From the NCBI RefSeq assembly GCF_029633865.1, contig NC_079223.1, positions 36,177,739 through 36,241,738 on the forward strand: DNA of 64,000 nt. The letters run 5' to 3'. The position numbers were made by a program, and so were the translations under genes. The notes beneath the pieces are model-generated. The model did no database searches and was not told the DNA's origin. It saw only the letters and a program-made list of their open reading frames with translations. The stretch is from Lampris incognitus (lineage: Eukaryota > Chordata > Actinopteri > Lampriformes > Lampridae). Of the stretch, positions 1 through 11,964 are shown one piece after another (within the stretch, counting starts at the first letter, position 1; every line of letters begins with the position of its first letter).

Positions 1-972
1 CTACACAACGACTTTTGCGGTGCTCATGTGGAAGTTGGATGTGGCTTTTAAAGAAGAGGTGAATATATGGACCACCTTTTGAATGTGTATTTGAAATCGT
101 TTTATTTTTTCCTTTGCTGTGCTTTCTGATGTCTATTTTGGATGGATAACTGTGGCCCTGCTCATTAGCAGCTCATTCAGTAGTTCCTAGCTTTCATTAC
201 TTGCAGCCATTTAGCTTAGTTCCTGAGATTTTCCGTTGACGTTTTACTTTTCCTCTTTATGGAAGAACTTGCGGCACTTAAATGTCAAGAACAAAAGAGA
301 AGGGTTAAGCCAGGGTTTTTGTGAATGTACAGTACCATCATAGCATATCACACCCACTGATCTAGCCAAAGAGACAGACATGAATTGTACCGGGGTAACG
401 GAAAGAAGTGTATATCTTTTCAACTTTTTGCTTTATCCTTATTTCGCAGAATTCTCCAAAGCTTTCATTATGCAACTTTTTTTTTTTTAGTCACAATGGT
501 GATTCTCAACATCTCGTCCATGTCAACACACACACACCCATCAATGCCACCTTCATTATGGCAAAGTCTCAGCATATCTGACCTCATTCCACGGTTATCA
601 GTGAACCAGAGCCACTGATGCATGCCATAGAAACTGCCACAACATCTATTCATGCTCGCAGCACAAATAGAAAGACGACCTATGTTATGGCTACACTCCA
701 TATCCGTTTTCTTCTTAGTTAACAGTGTGCACACACAACCCTGTTATATCCAAATACTCCTGTCAGTATTGCTGAGCAGTACCTGTTCTCTCCTTTTATT
801 TTGTGCTGTGTTGAAAGACGATTCCTTACAATGAAATGTATTTACTGAGAGCAATAGAATAAAGTACATAACTGAAATGTCTAAATCTCTCCTCCATTGT
901 CTTATTTTTTCAAGTTCAACAAATGGATTTTGACCGGTGCATACTGTAGTAGAAAAGCCTAAAGAATTCCTA
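1..972. other. No gene recognised
   Basis: No exon with a recognisable family, no transposon end and no RNA gene is visible. Short open frames here have no familiar motif. It is AT-rich low-copy sequence. Confidence 0.5.
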
Positions 973-1430
973 TCCAGGGGCGTCCGGGTGGCGTGGTGGT
1001 CTACTCTGTTGCCCAACAACACAGGGATTGCTGGTTCGAATCACTGTGTTACCTCCAGCTTGGTCGGGCATCTCTACAGACACAACTGGCAGTGTCTGCG
1101 GGTGCGAAGCCGGGTTTGGGTGTGTGTCCTGGTCGTTGCACTAGCGCCTCCTCTGGTCGGTCGGGGCGCCTGCTTGGGGGGGACTGGGGGGAATAGCGTG
1201 ATCCTCCCACGCGTTACGTCCCCCTGGCGAAACTCCTCACTGTCAGGTGAAAAGATGCGGCTTGTGACTCCACATGGATCGGATGAGGTATGTGGTAGTC
1301 TGCAGCCCTCCCCGGATCGGCAGAGGGGGTGGAGCAGCGACCGGGACAACTCAAAAGAGTGGGCTAATTGGCTAGATACAATTGGGGAGAAAAAGGAAAC
1401 CCCCCCCCCCCAAAAAAACATTTTTTTTCA
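973..1430 (+). mobile_element. tRNA-derived SINE
   Basis: A GC-rich block in AT-rich surroundings. It begins with a tRNA-like head: an A-box-like stretch at about 990-1005 and a B-box (ggttcgaatc) at about 1032. A body of over 300 bp with the CTCCTCTGGTCGGTCGGGG type of motif follows, then gggagaaaaagg and a C/A-rich tail. The same arrangement is a common SINE in teleost genomes. I did not find a clean target duplication. The family name is not assigned. Confidence 0.75.
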
Positions 1431-2811
1431 TATCCAATGCAGACACTAACTTCAATACAATGAACTTATATGGCCTCTGCTGGGCTCCTTAATATGTTAG
1501 TTCAGGAGCCAGGAAAGGAAGCAAGGAGTTAGATAAACAAAGCTTTACAGGAAAGTAGCTATGTGGTATGTTTTGGCTACAACTACAACAAGTGCTCAGA
1601 TTAGAAATGTGTGTCATGCAACCAGGAAATGTTTAGTCTTATACAGTCTTGTCTCAGCAGAAATGGCTCTATTATACAAGATAGAGGTTGTTGCAGGTAT
1701 GCAGAGAAAGTGATAGAAACAGAACTGAAATTGTTCCCCATCTTGCAACAGAACTAGAAGCTGACCTTTTTAAATGATCGCGATTATTCACTGGAAGATC
1801 TTGATTGTTTGAAATACGGCACAGAATTATTTCTGTTATTTTGATTGTTAGTAGAGCGTGTGCATTTTGCATTCTTTGAAAACTGTAACTCATAAAGCAG
1901 AGCTGGGTTTTTAACGAAAGAAACATTTGATGGAAATTTAGCTAGAGAAAACTGCAGCAAAGTTTTTGGCAAATTATTGAACTTTATCCACTTTTCATAA
2001 ACTTCTTTCAAAAAGAAAGCAAAAAAATATACGCGACTCCCAAATTTAAATTGACACCAGAACTCGGGCTTCTCAAACCTTCTGCTTATGCATGCTGGGA
2101 TTCATATTTTTTGGCTTCATCCAATGTCTGACTTCTACCAGTAACTACAAGTGCGAATCAGGTCTTTAACTAATTACACAGAACGTAGATCTCACCCAGC
2201 CATAGGTATGCTTAATAATTCCCGCTCACCCCAATGTATTAAATGTAGAATACTAATAAAAATTATCACAAGCTGCAAATATATTAGGCTAAGATAGTTC
2301 ATGTAGTGAGCAGCATCTTTGATATTTAAGTGGGCTTGGATCTTCTGTCTTTATTTTAGGCCCCCCCCCCCCCCCCCAGTTGAACAGTGATGTATTCAAA
2401 TGGGAGAACGTGATATGTTTACCTTTGCTTTGCAGCTACAAATAACATCTTAGTGCGGTGGGCTGTGATGAGATTCCCACTGGGAAAGGACGGCACACAA
2501 TTTTAATGGACTTAATACCACTTGAGCATCTGACCTGTGTACTTAAATCAGCGAATAGACCAATTTGATAAGGTGTCGGAGCCTTACATTAACTCCGTAG
2601 AGCCAAATCTGTGGGTCATTATGGATTTCCCTGTTACCTAGTCAGAAGCCACTCGAGATCATATAGTTTAAGACGTATAGATAATTTCTTTTCACTGTAT
2701 GTAAACTGACCTGCATCTTTTTTTCTGTTTAAAACTTTTTTCTGTTTAAAACTTAGTTGTTTTTGTCTCTGAATTTTCTGTGTTGCTGCATTTGAGTGAT
2801 TTGTTTTATTT
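1431..2811. other. No gene recognised; poly-C tract
   Basis: AT-rich sequence with no recognisable coding or RNA gene. A C homopolymer of about 18 bases lies near 2361-2378. Nothing else stands out. Confidence 0.5.
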
Positions 2812-3167
2812 AAACTATAAAATTCAATAAAACTGTATATAAAAAAGATCAATTAACACGAGGATACTTGAAGTGATATTTTATCCATTGATAATAGATT
2901 ATTTATGGTAGCAATAAAAAAATAGTATACAAATTATCTGATGTAATTATTCCAATGATAACTATGGGTTGGGTGTAAAAGGGATAGAGAATGGTATGGA
3001 TGGATATATTAGGTATATCATGTATTTAAGTATTGACTGGGATACTCTCATCAAAGCTGTTGAAACAACAAATTTTACATTTACAACTCCGATAAGACCC
3101 ATATACTCTCCTATGCTACACTTACACTGTTCAGATACCAGAACCATCACTCACTCAACAATTTCTA
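2812..3167. repeat. Left copy of a ~350-bp direct repeat flanking the RTE LINE
   Basis: This block (starting aaactat, ending near atttcta) is matched nearly base for base, in the same orientation, by 6039-6390. By eye the copies differ at roughly one position in twelve, with a few small indels. The LINE lies exactly between them. It is either an extraordinarily long target duplication or an older tandem duplication. Confidence 0.85.
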
Positions 3168-6038
3168 CTATTACTACTTTCGGCTGCTCCCGTTAGGGGT
3201 CGCCACAGCGGATCATCCGTTTCCATCTCTTCCTGTCCTCTGCATCTTCCTCTGTCACATCAGCCACCTGCATGTCCTCCCTCACAACATCCGTAAACCT
3301 CCTCTTTGGCCTTCCTCTTTTCCTCTTCCCTGGCAGCTCCATATTCAGCATCCTTCTCCCAATATACCCAGCATCTCTCCTCCACACGTCCAAGCCATCT
3401 CAATCTTGCCTCTCTTGCTTTGTCCCCAAACCGTCCAACCTGAGCTGTCCCTCTAATATAATCGTTCCTAATACTGTCCTCCTTTGTCACTCCCAGTGAA
3501 AATCTTAGCGTCTTCAATTCTACCACCTCCAGCTCTGCCTCCTGTTTTTTCATCAGTGCCACTGTCTCCAAACCACATAACATAGCTGGTCTCACAACTA
3601 TCTTGTAAACCTTCCCTTTAACTCTTGATGGTACCCTTCTGTCGCAAATCACTACTGACACTATTCTCCACCCACTCCACCCTGCCTGCACTTTCTTCTT
3701 CACCTCTCTTCTGCACTCCCCGTTACTTTGGACAGATGACCCCAAGTATTTAAACTCATATGCCTTCATCACCTCCACTCCTTGCATCCTCACCATCCCA
3801 CTGTCCTCCCTCTCATTCACGTATAGGTATTCTGTCTTGCTCCTACTGACTTTCATTCCTCTTCCCTCCAGTGCATACCTCCACCTCTCCAGGCTCTCCT
3901 CAACCTGCAACCTACTCTCGCTACAGATCACAATGTCATCCGCGAACATCATAGTCCACGGAGACTCCTGCCTGATCTCGTCCATCAACCTGTCCATCAC
4001 CATTGAAAACAAGAAAGGGCTCAGAGCCGATCCTTGATGTAATCCCACCTCCACCTTGAACCCATCTGTCATTCCAACTGCACACCTCACCATTGTCACA
4101 CTTCCCTCATACATATCCTGCACCACTCCTACATACTTCTCTGCAACTCCCGACTTCCTCATACAATACCACACCTCCTCTCTCGGCACCCTGTCATATG
4201 CTTTCTCTAAAGACACAATGTAACTCCTTCTGGCCGTCTCTGTACTTCTCAATCAACATTCTCAAAGCAAACATCGCATCTGTGGTGCTCGTTCATGGCA
4301 TGAAACCATACTGCTGCTCGCTAATTGTCACCTGTCCTCTTAACCTAGCTTCTATTACTCTTTCCCATATCTTCACGCTGTAGCTGATCAACTTTATACC
4401 TCGGTAGTTGTTACAGTTCTGCAGACTGCCCTTGTTCTTGAAAATTGGTACCAATATGCTTCTTCTCCACTCCTCAGGCATCCTCTCACTTTCCAAGATT
4501 GTGTTAAACAGTCTAGTTAAAAACCCCACTGCTAGTCCGCGGTGGTGTAGCGGTCTAAGCATCGGCTTTGTGTCGATGCAGTTGCCCACTGGGGACTGGG
4601 TGTTCGCGCCCCGGTCTCGTCAGATCCGACCCTGGCCGGACTCGATGAAGCAGCAATCATTGGCAACGCTGTCTTCGGGAGGGGGACGGAGTCGGCTTGT
4701 GTTCGTCACGTGAATGCGTCTCTGTCTGTGTCGGAAAAAAACAGTGGTTCGGCTTGGAGTCGCCTTGTCACGAAAGTGGGGAGGTGGTCTCCTTCGAGAC
4801 TGCCGGCCGGAGAGATGCAGTTGGCGAACACATGCAGTACGAGGTTGGGTGTTTGAATTAAAATAGGGATCGATTGGCCACTAAATTGGGAGAAAAAAGG
4901 GGAAAATCAGAAATAAATTTAAAAAAAACCCCACTGCTATCTCTCCTAAACATTTCCATACCTCCACAGGTATATCATCAGGACCAACTGCCTTTCCACT
5001 CTTCATAGCTTCCCTCACGTCCTCCTTGCTAATCCACTGCACTTCCTGATTCACTATCCCCACATCATCCAACCTTCTCTCTTTCTCTCTCTCTCTCATT
5101 TTCTTCATTCATCAGCCCTCAAAGTACTCCTTCCACCTTCTCAGCACCCTCTCCTCGCTTGTGAGCACATTTCCATCGCTATCCTTGATCACCCTAACTT
5201 GCTGCACATCCTTCCCAGCTTGATCCCTCTGTTTAGCCAATCGGTACAAGTCCTTTTCTCTTTCCTTAGTGTTTAACCTGTCATACAACTCACCATACGC
5301 CTTTTCCTTTGCCACCTCTCTCTTCGCTTTATGCTGCATCTCCTTGTACTCCTGTCTACTTTCTTCATCTCTCTTACTATCCCACTTGTTCTTTGCCAAC
5401 CTCTCCCTCTGTATACTTTGCTGTACTTCCTCATTCCATCACCAAGTCTCCTTGTCTTCCTTCCTCTGTCCTGATGACACACCGAGTACCTTCCAAACTG
5501 TCTCCCTCACTATTTCTGCAGTGTCTGCCCAGCCATACCACAACAGTCTTCCTTCTTCAACTTCCACCATTTGATCTTTGGCTCTGCCTTCACTCACTTC
5601 CTCTTCTTGGTCTCCAAAGTCATCCTACAGACCACCATCCAATGCTGCCTAGCTACGTTCTCCCGTCACCACCTTGCAGTCTCCAATCCCTTTCAGATCG
5701 TGCCTTCTACATAAGATATAGTCCACCTGTGTGCACTTTCCTCCACTCTTGTACGTCACCCTGTGTTCCTCCCTCTTCTTGAAATATGTATTCACCACAG
5801 CCATTTCCATCCTTTTTGCAAAATCCACCACCATCTGTCCTTCCACATTTCTCTCCTTGACACCATACCTACCCATCACCTCCTCATCACCTCTGTTCCC
5901 TTCACCAACATGTCCATTGAAGTCCGCTCCAATCACCACTCTCTCCTCCTTGGGTACCCTCTCCACCACATCATCCAACTCCCTCCAGAATTCTTCTTTC
6001 TCTTCCATCTCACACCCAACTTGCGGGGAATTTCCCTC
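3168..6038 (-). mobile_element. RTE-type non-LTR retrotransposon (LINE), 5'-truncated
   Basis: Read on the minus strand this is the 3' two thirds of an RTE-like LINE. It holds the end of the APE endonuclease ([14 protein letters not shown], about 5,940), reverse transcriptase with KAVGPDDIPVEVWK (about 5,000), NYRGIKL (about 4,400), AYDRVPREEVWYCM (about 4,200) and FADD (about 3,950), and the C-terminal MELPGKRKRGRPKRR region (about 3,320). The 3' end is the cggctgctcccgttaggggtcgcc block followed by a short attact-type tail at 3168-3180. The frame is broken in several places and a SINE sits in the RT domain. It is not a host gene. Confidence 0.9.
4535..4922 (+). mobile_element. tRNA-derived SINE inserted in the RTE LINE
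   Basis: The tRNA-like head (gcggtggtgtagcggtctaa, then gttcgcgcccc as B-box) starts at about 4538. The 3' end is gggaaaatcagaaataaatt plus an A run. A 16-bp target duplication (aaaaaccccactgcta) flanks it at 4519-4534 and 4923-4938. A second copy of the same family lies at 60502-60892 on the other strand. Confidence 0.9.
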
Positions 6039-6390
6039 AAACTATCAACTTCAATAAAAATGTATATAAAAAAGTTCAGCTGACACGGGATACTTGAAGT
6101 GATATTTTGTCATTGATAATAGGTTATTTATGGTAGCAATAAAAAATAGTATACAAATTATCTGATGTAATTATCCCAATGATAACTGTGGGTTGGATGT
6201 AAAAGAGATGGAGAATGGTATGAATGGATATATTAGGTATATCATGTACTTATTATCAACTGGGATACTCTCATCAAAGCTGTTGAAACAACAAGTTTTA
6301 CATTTATAACTCCGATAAGACCCATATACTCTCCTATGCTACACTTTTGCTGTTCAGATACCAGAACCATCACTCACTCAGCAATTGCTA
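6039..6390. repeat. Right copy of the ~350-bp direct repeat
   Basis: Same orientation and content as 2812-3167, from aaactat to gcaattgcta. It begins where LINE homology stops, so the pair brackets the LINE. Confidence 0.85.
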
Positions 6391-6640
6391 ACCTTACCAA
6401 ACTCAAAACCTATGAGCAAGTAAGAAAATATATCATGCATTGTGAAAAAACTACATGCAAACTGTACAGTTAAAAGTGAAAAGCTAAACATTGCTACCAC
6501 GTTATGATAAATCAAGTCTCCTGTTTATGTTAGATGGCTTTCCAAACTCCAGAACCAAAAGTTTGTCCTTTTTCAGTCGGAGAAACTCACTGCTTTTTCT
6601 AGCTACTTGCATAATGGTAGTCTTCAGTTTTCAATATATC

Positions 6641-7008
6641 CATCCGTCCATTATCCATGCTGCTTATCCCAATCGGGGTCACGGGAAACTGAAGACTATC
6701 CCAGCAGTCATTGGGCAGCAGATGGGGAAGACACCTTAGACAGGCTGCCAGGCCATCACAGGGCCGACACATTCACACCTAGGGACAATTTAGTATGGCC
6801 GATTCACCTGACCTACATGTCTTTGGACTGTGGGAGGAAACAGGAGCACCCGGACGAAACCCACGCAGACACGGGGAGAACATGCAAACTCCACACGGAG
6901 AACGACCCAGGATGACCAACCCCCAAGGTTGGACAATCCCAGGGTTCGAACCGAGGACCTTCTTGCTGTGAGGCGACCGCGCTAACCACTGCGCCACCGT
7001 GCCGCCCA
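6641..7008 (-). mobile_element. tRNA-derived SINE, nearly full length
   Basis: The minus-strand head reads ggcggcacggtggcgcagtg with a B-box ggttcgaaccctgg (about 6945). The body contains the widespread teleost stretch around 6,800-6,900 (tttggactgtgggaggaaac read in the plus sense), and the tail ends in gatggatat-like sequence near 6641. The same family recurs at 10031-10444, about 12125-12338 and 34605-35763. Confidence 0.85.
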
Positions 7009-7178
7009 ACAAAAACAGCCAAAACAAAAAATGTATTTATAAATGTACTGCACACTAGTACTTTTACTTTCAATTTCAGAGTAAATGGTTTGGGACATAA
7101 AACATTACAGTTAAATAAGAATTTCAAAATAAATAGTTGTAAAGAAGGACACAGACTGATGTGTTGAGGTCTCTGCAA

Positions 7179-7184
7179 TTTATT
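7179..7184 (-). terminator. Poly(A) signal AATAAA of gene A
   Basis: A canonical AATAAA on the minus strand lies about 115 nt downstream of the SECIS, with no competing signal between them. Confidence 0.6.
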
Positions 7185-7296
7185 GTAGTTGGTGCTACTA
7201 CTGACATTCTGTCCCTCACGCACATACACACACTCACACACAAAACATCTGCTTCAAGCACCAAGCCTACCGACCAACATAGCAGTTATGGCTTGA

Positions 7297-7370
7297 CCTA
7301 TGCATGTTTGGGCATCAAACCTGCTCCTCTCATGGTAGAGTTTCAAGTCAGGTTTTCATTATCACATACA
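7297..7370 (-). promoter_or_regulatory. SECIS element (form 2-like), gene A
   Basis: On the minus strand the SECIS quartet is visible: AATGA at 7356-7360 and TGATG at 7313-7317. These are joined by a helix AAACCTG/CAGGTTT plus CTT/GAG. An unpaired AAA lies about 12 nt above the quartet, and a small apical hairpin CTCT/AGAG makes it form 2. A basal helix TATGTG/CATGCATA lies below. A SECIS in the 3' UTR directs insertion of selenocysteine at UGA. Assigned by eye, without folding energy. Confidence 0.85.
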
Positions 7371-8175
7371 GAGAACACACACACCTGCTTCATTTAGCGG
7401 CATGCTTGAGTACCTTCCGAGATGCATCACACGGTTCACAACTAAAGATGAAAAAAAAAAACTTGTGGATGCTAATATGAGTGACTTCAGCTTTGCACAA
7501 CATTTTAATCAAGTTTATAATCCAGCATTCTGTTAGTCGTGTTGCTGTACAAGGACAGGAGACTGAGTTTACTCAAATATTAAGTTCTTTAAGTTAATTT
7601 ACCTGAATGAAAATTATGCTGCCATGAGGTGCCTTATTTGTTTAGATACCCGTTTTAAAAGCCCTGGCCTCGACATTAGCTTTTTGGCGTTTGGCGGAGA
7701 TAAAGGAACCATCAGTTATATGTGACGGTGACTTTGTTTTGCACTCAAGTGCTTTGTTTTGCTCAACTATCAGTTCCTTCACCTGCACACACTATAGAAG
7801 GCAATCCACTTCTGAAGTTGATTTGACAATAAAAACAGAGAAGCGCCAAGATCACCTGAACAAATTTCACATTATTGACTTACAACTGCAGGCCAGCGAC
7901 AGAGAGAGCGTTGCGACATCACTGAATGATTGCAACTTTATGTAAACAAGAGAAAATTGCCAATGCCACTGCCCTTGATTCAAAATGATAGTATTACATA
8001 CAGCTCTAGCAATAACAGAAAACCGTGCAACATCAGATGCAATGAGTAAATTCAAAACGGTAAACAAATATATTTGTGTTGGAGAATTAATCCTAAAACA
8101 TTTTCTTAGTCCTTTCCCTAATGCCGTGTCTTTGTGAGAACAACGCTAAATCAACTGTTGGTGACAAAAACCAAA

Positions 8176-9817
8176 TTATTTCACCGGCACAATTTTCTTA
8201 ACAGCCTCGAGGACATCTGCGTTTTCCACCTTATTCCCAAACTCCTTCTCACGGTGCTCCAGAAGTACCCCCTGCAAAACAGGAGACAGTTAAAACATGC
8301 ACACACACACACACAACAGTGCTTCCAGTTGTATTACTGAGACGTCTCAACTTTAAACAGAAACCATTGTGCGGTCTGCACAATCTGTCATATTTCGGTT
8401 TGCTTTGCTACCTGGTCCCCTGCTCCGATGACAAACACCCCCCCTAAGATGAAGCCCTCGCCGTTCATGTTGCCCTGGTAACCCGACCTCCAGGCCCGCA
8501 TGAAGTTCTGCCACACTCCCAGACGGATGAAACCCAGCCCCCCCATCTTTCTCTGTATGGGGCCGTAGAAGTGTTTCTACAAGGGGCACAGTTCAGCTCA
8601 GTTTGAGAAGGAGTTTACAGGAGAGTGGGGATGACTTACGGGAATTTGTGAATGCAGATAAAAAGGAACTTACATTTTCATCGATGTAGATGTCTCCGGC
8701 AAAGTGTGGTCTGAAGTCTTGGATCTCTGTGCCGATGTTTTCTTTGACCACAGCAACCAGAGGGACCCCAAGCTCTTCCAGCTGGGGCTTTAGAGAGGAC
8801 AGCTCCGTGGCCTCCTGCAGATTGAGAAAGAGAGAAGTGCAGACAGACAGATATAAAAGGAGACTGACAGTGAGCTAGATAGAGGGAGTGAGTTCGCTGT
8901 CAAATGTTAGCATGCATTGTCGGTTGCTGTAACTCCCATTAGTAATGAGATGCCCTGTGTCACCTCTCTGCACAAAAATCATCCAGGTCGCCGCACAGCC
9001 ATGACCACAGCCCCGTTCTTTTCCCACAGGCTCTTGGCTTTGATGACCTCGTCATCTGCACAGAAAGATGCAACCAGAGCTTAAACAAGCATGCACTTTG
9101 GCACAATCTTAACAAGGATGCTTTGCTTGCAAAGAATCAAGGATATTTATTTTGATGCATGTATTATACCCAGAGTACTTGAACAAAGACAAAACGGTAG
9201 ACCTTACATATGATTTGACCTAAGTTCTACTACGGAAACCGAAACAAACACGCTCACAGATAAATGGGTAACATGCACATCAGAGTGTACTGAGTAAGGA
9301 TAATCATCTAATACAACGTTGAGCATTAATATTCTTTCTTCCTTTACAGTTAGCTAATCCAGAGAAAGCCACCAGTGGAGTTTAAGGTAAACATGAGATT
9401 TGCCTGGGAGGTTATACAAGGCCTCATTCAATGCATGTGCAATGCATTTAAACATTAAGTTGTAAGACAGTTTTGATCGGCTTACTCTTGCACTGACATA
9501 ATGCTATAATTCCCCTCACTCAAATATGTTTTACTCATGGGTGAACTATCCTATAATGTATTCTCATACAATAACGACTTCTTCCAACTGAATAAATGGG
9601 ACTGTTATTGAGTGACACTAGTAGGTATTCAATCAGAAAAGTCTGATAGATGATAAAGAGCATTTTCCCCACCATCCGAGGTGGATCGCAGGTCAGCATC
9701 CTCCAGGTACTCCAGCGATGCCTGGGCAGCTTTAGATAGACACAGGTCGGTGTTGGCCAGAAAGATCCCTGCCAGCGCTGCTCCGAGTGCCCCTAGACCC
9801 AGGGACCACATCCCCAT
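8176..9817 (-). CDS. selenou1: Selenoprotein U1 (peroxiredoxin-like 2A family), gene A
   Basis: Five coding exons (9817-9673, 9055-8964, 8814-8674, 8576-8412, 8271-8176) with GT-AG borders and matching phases give about 212 residues ending ..KKIVPVK. The protein is a thioredoxin-fold redox protein orthologous to mammalian PRXL2A/FAM213A. Residues 1-22 (MGMWSLGLGALGAALAG..) form a hydrophobic N-terminal anchor as in the mammalian protein. The redox motif is RRPG-U-FLCRE: TGA at 8979-8981 is codon 74, where mammals have Cys, and the partner Cys is residue 77 (UxxC). The TGA lies mid-exon with conserved coding on both sides and a SECIS downstream, so it is read as selenocysteine. ATG 9817 matches the internal MGMW start of the human protein; an upstream start in an unseen exon is possible, because the exon (acceptor near 9853) is open upstream. 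Introns include one of 617 bp (9056-9672). Confidence 0.92.
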
Positions 9818-10030
9818 ATCAAACACCTCTCTCTCCAACCCAGAAGAAAACACTGCAGCACAAAAATACAACATGAGATTAATAATAACAACACAAAGAA
9901 TTGCTGACCAAAATTCTTAGTCTGTGCTGATGGCTTCAAAGCTCAGAAACACAGCAAGTCCAAATGTGCATTAAAAACATAGATATTTCAAAGGTTACCT
10001 CTGAGGTAATCGATTTAAAATTAATCCTCA

Positions 10031-10444
10031 ACTGTATTCATAGCACCCAGAGGAAACCCACACAGACACGGGGAGAACATGCAAACTCCATACAGAGGAC
10101 GACCCAGGACAACCCCCAAGGTTGGACTACCCCAGGGCTCGAACCCAGGACCTTCTTGCTGTGAGGCGACCGCGCTAACCACTGTGCCACCATGCATGGG
10201 TTTCCTCCAGGTGCTCCGGTTTCCTCCCACAGTCCAAAGACATGTAGGTCAGGTGAATCGGCCGTACCAAATTGTCGCTAGGTGTGAATGTGTGTGTGTG
10301 TGTCAGCCCTGTGATGGCCTGGCGGCCTGTCCAGGGTGTCTCTCCGCCTGCCGCCCAATAACTGCTGCGATAGGCTTCAGCATCCCCGCAACCCTGACAG
10401 CAGGATAAGCGGTTTGGATAATGGATGGATGGATGTATTCATAG
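10031..10444 (+). mobile_element. SINE copy with inverted 5' part (twin-priming-like)
   Basis: The tRNA-like head lies antisense at about 10042-10196 and the body-to-tail part lies sense at about 10197-10432, ending aatggatggatg. The head's 5' end abuts the sense part, the order expected when the 5' segment of a retrocopy is inverted. An 11-bp direct duplication (tgtattcatag) flanks the whole at 10031-10041 and 10434-10444, so it entered as one event. Confidence 0.8.
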
Positions 10445-11964
10445 CTGGTGAAAGTGGGCTAAAATTGAGGTATCTGGAGATACTTTACTCTGCCAGCTGA
10501 GACAGGTCCAGAGGGAGTTACGAGAGTCAGGACATGACCAAATAAAAGCATGGATCAGTTTTAACAAAGAGAGAAAGCTTTACAGATAAAACATATTTGA
10601 TGAACTTAAAGAAAGACAAATTCTTTACTGTGATATTTTAGCCTTCACTGCTTATTTTCAAAACAACCAATCTCAGCCAGACAGGCTGCTGGGAAAGCAA
10701 ACTGTTTGACTTTTGGAACAGTTTTGCATTTCTCCACATATTTTCTCTCACAATGACAGCTCAGTTTGCCCAAGACAGACGGAGACGAAACAATACCCAG
10801 CTAGTGCACACGGCCTGGCGTCAGACTGCTGCATTATCAGTCTGTGACGGTGATATCCGTAATCACGAACAAACTGGGGGTTGAACTGATTTTTGGTATG
10901 GCTCGGTAATCGTCAACTGAGGCAAAGCAAAGATAACAGACGGTAGCTCAAGGTTGGCAGACAAATAAAAGTTTATCAGTGGCTGATATGTCTATGTGCC
11001 AGCTACTTTAGATGGCAATCAACCATTATTTGGATGTTCTATTGTATTACAAGGACATTGTAATACAAAACGTTTCAGGTGTTTGGTGATGTCTTTTTTT
11101 AAATCCATCTGCCATTGAGAATGGTGTTTGTTTTGGTTCTGATTCTCCTTTGAGATAAAAATCAGGGTTATGAAAGACATTTCAACACATCATAGAGGCT
11201 TGTATACTGTAAAATCATGGAGAGAACAGACTAAAGAAAGGTTGACTGGAGAGGCAATTAAACATATCTTGCCTGAGGTGGGCTTGTTTGGGTCAGGACT
11301 GGCTTTGGTTTTACTTTGGTGGAATAGAGAAGCTGGGGTTCTTAAAGAAGGGGGCCTGGGTGTGTGGGAGTGCTGGCTGTTCAGAGTAGCACCCCCTACA
11401 AGGAGGGCAGGGCTGTGCGAGGACAGTCTCCACCTCAGGGTTGTTGAACACCTGGACAAAGCCTGCACCAAAGCCATGGACTGTGTCTGACTCGTTACAC
11501 ACTGCCAGGTATTCACTGCAAAGGAGAAACACAAGTCTACGATGGAGTCCAACTGCTTGCCACACCACGGACCATGCCACACAAACACAATACAACCCGT
11601 GGTTACATGAAACCAAGCTGTCATCTCCAGTGGGTTCTCTCTGGCTTTTAGGAGAGATTAGGGTACGAGTGTTACCAGCGTGGTGAATCTAATTTAAGAA
11701 TAGTGTAGGAGAAGACAACATCCTTTATGGGGGAAAAAAAAACAAAGTAGAATTCACTTTATTATATACTGTGAGGAGGGAATTTGCACTGCTGCATAGT
11801 TAAACCCTTGCCTTATACAATAGAAAATAATAAAAGTAACTAAAAATATGGAGTACAGAGTAAGATAACCCCTGCTTTTCAGCCTTTCTATAGAAGCCAG
11901 CTTCCAATCATAGTACTGAAAGGTAGGCTACAGTTACAAGACCACTTTACTGTCATTGGATTGA
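10445..11964. other. No gene recognised
   Basis: Low-copy sequence between gene A's first coding exon and the next SINE. It may include a 5' non-coding exon of gene A, but nothing specific can be pointed to. Open frames around 11.2-11.7 kb have no recognisable motif. Confidence 0.45.

Larger units (their letters stand above)
7160..8175 (-). other. 3' UTR of selenoprotein U1 gene A
   Basis: This is uninterrupted low-copy sequence between the stop codon (8176-8178) and a minus-strand AATAAA at 7179-7184. It contains the SECIS at 7297-7370. The exact cleavage site is inferred. The SINE at 6641-7008 lies just beyond it. Confidence 0.65.

Noticed and set aside
6930-7008. Possible tRNA gene from A- and B-box-like sequence
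   Set aside because: It is the head of a SINE with a full body and other copies in the window; it does not fold as a functional tRNA.
7705-7790. Alternative SECIS candidate in the 3' UTR of gene A
   Set aside because: The two TGAT motifs are about 70 nt apart with no continuous helix between them. The 7297-7370 structure fits all SECIS rules.
8979-8981. TGA in the third-domain exon read as a pseudogene stop
   Set aside because: It sits at the known Sec/Cys redox position with conserved sequence on both sides and a SECIS downstream, and the paralogue has the same codon.
11190-11624. Overlapping minus-strand frames of 100-144 codons
   Set aside because: No motif, no splice support, and composition like the surroundings.
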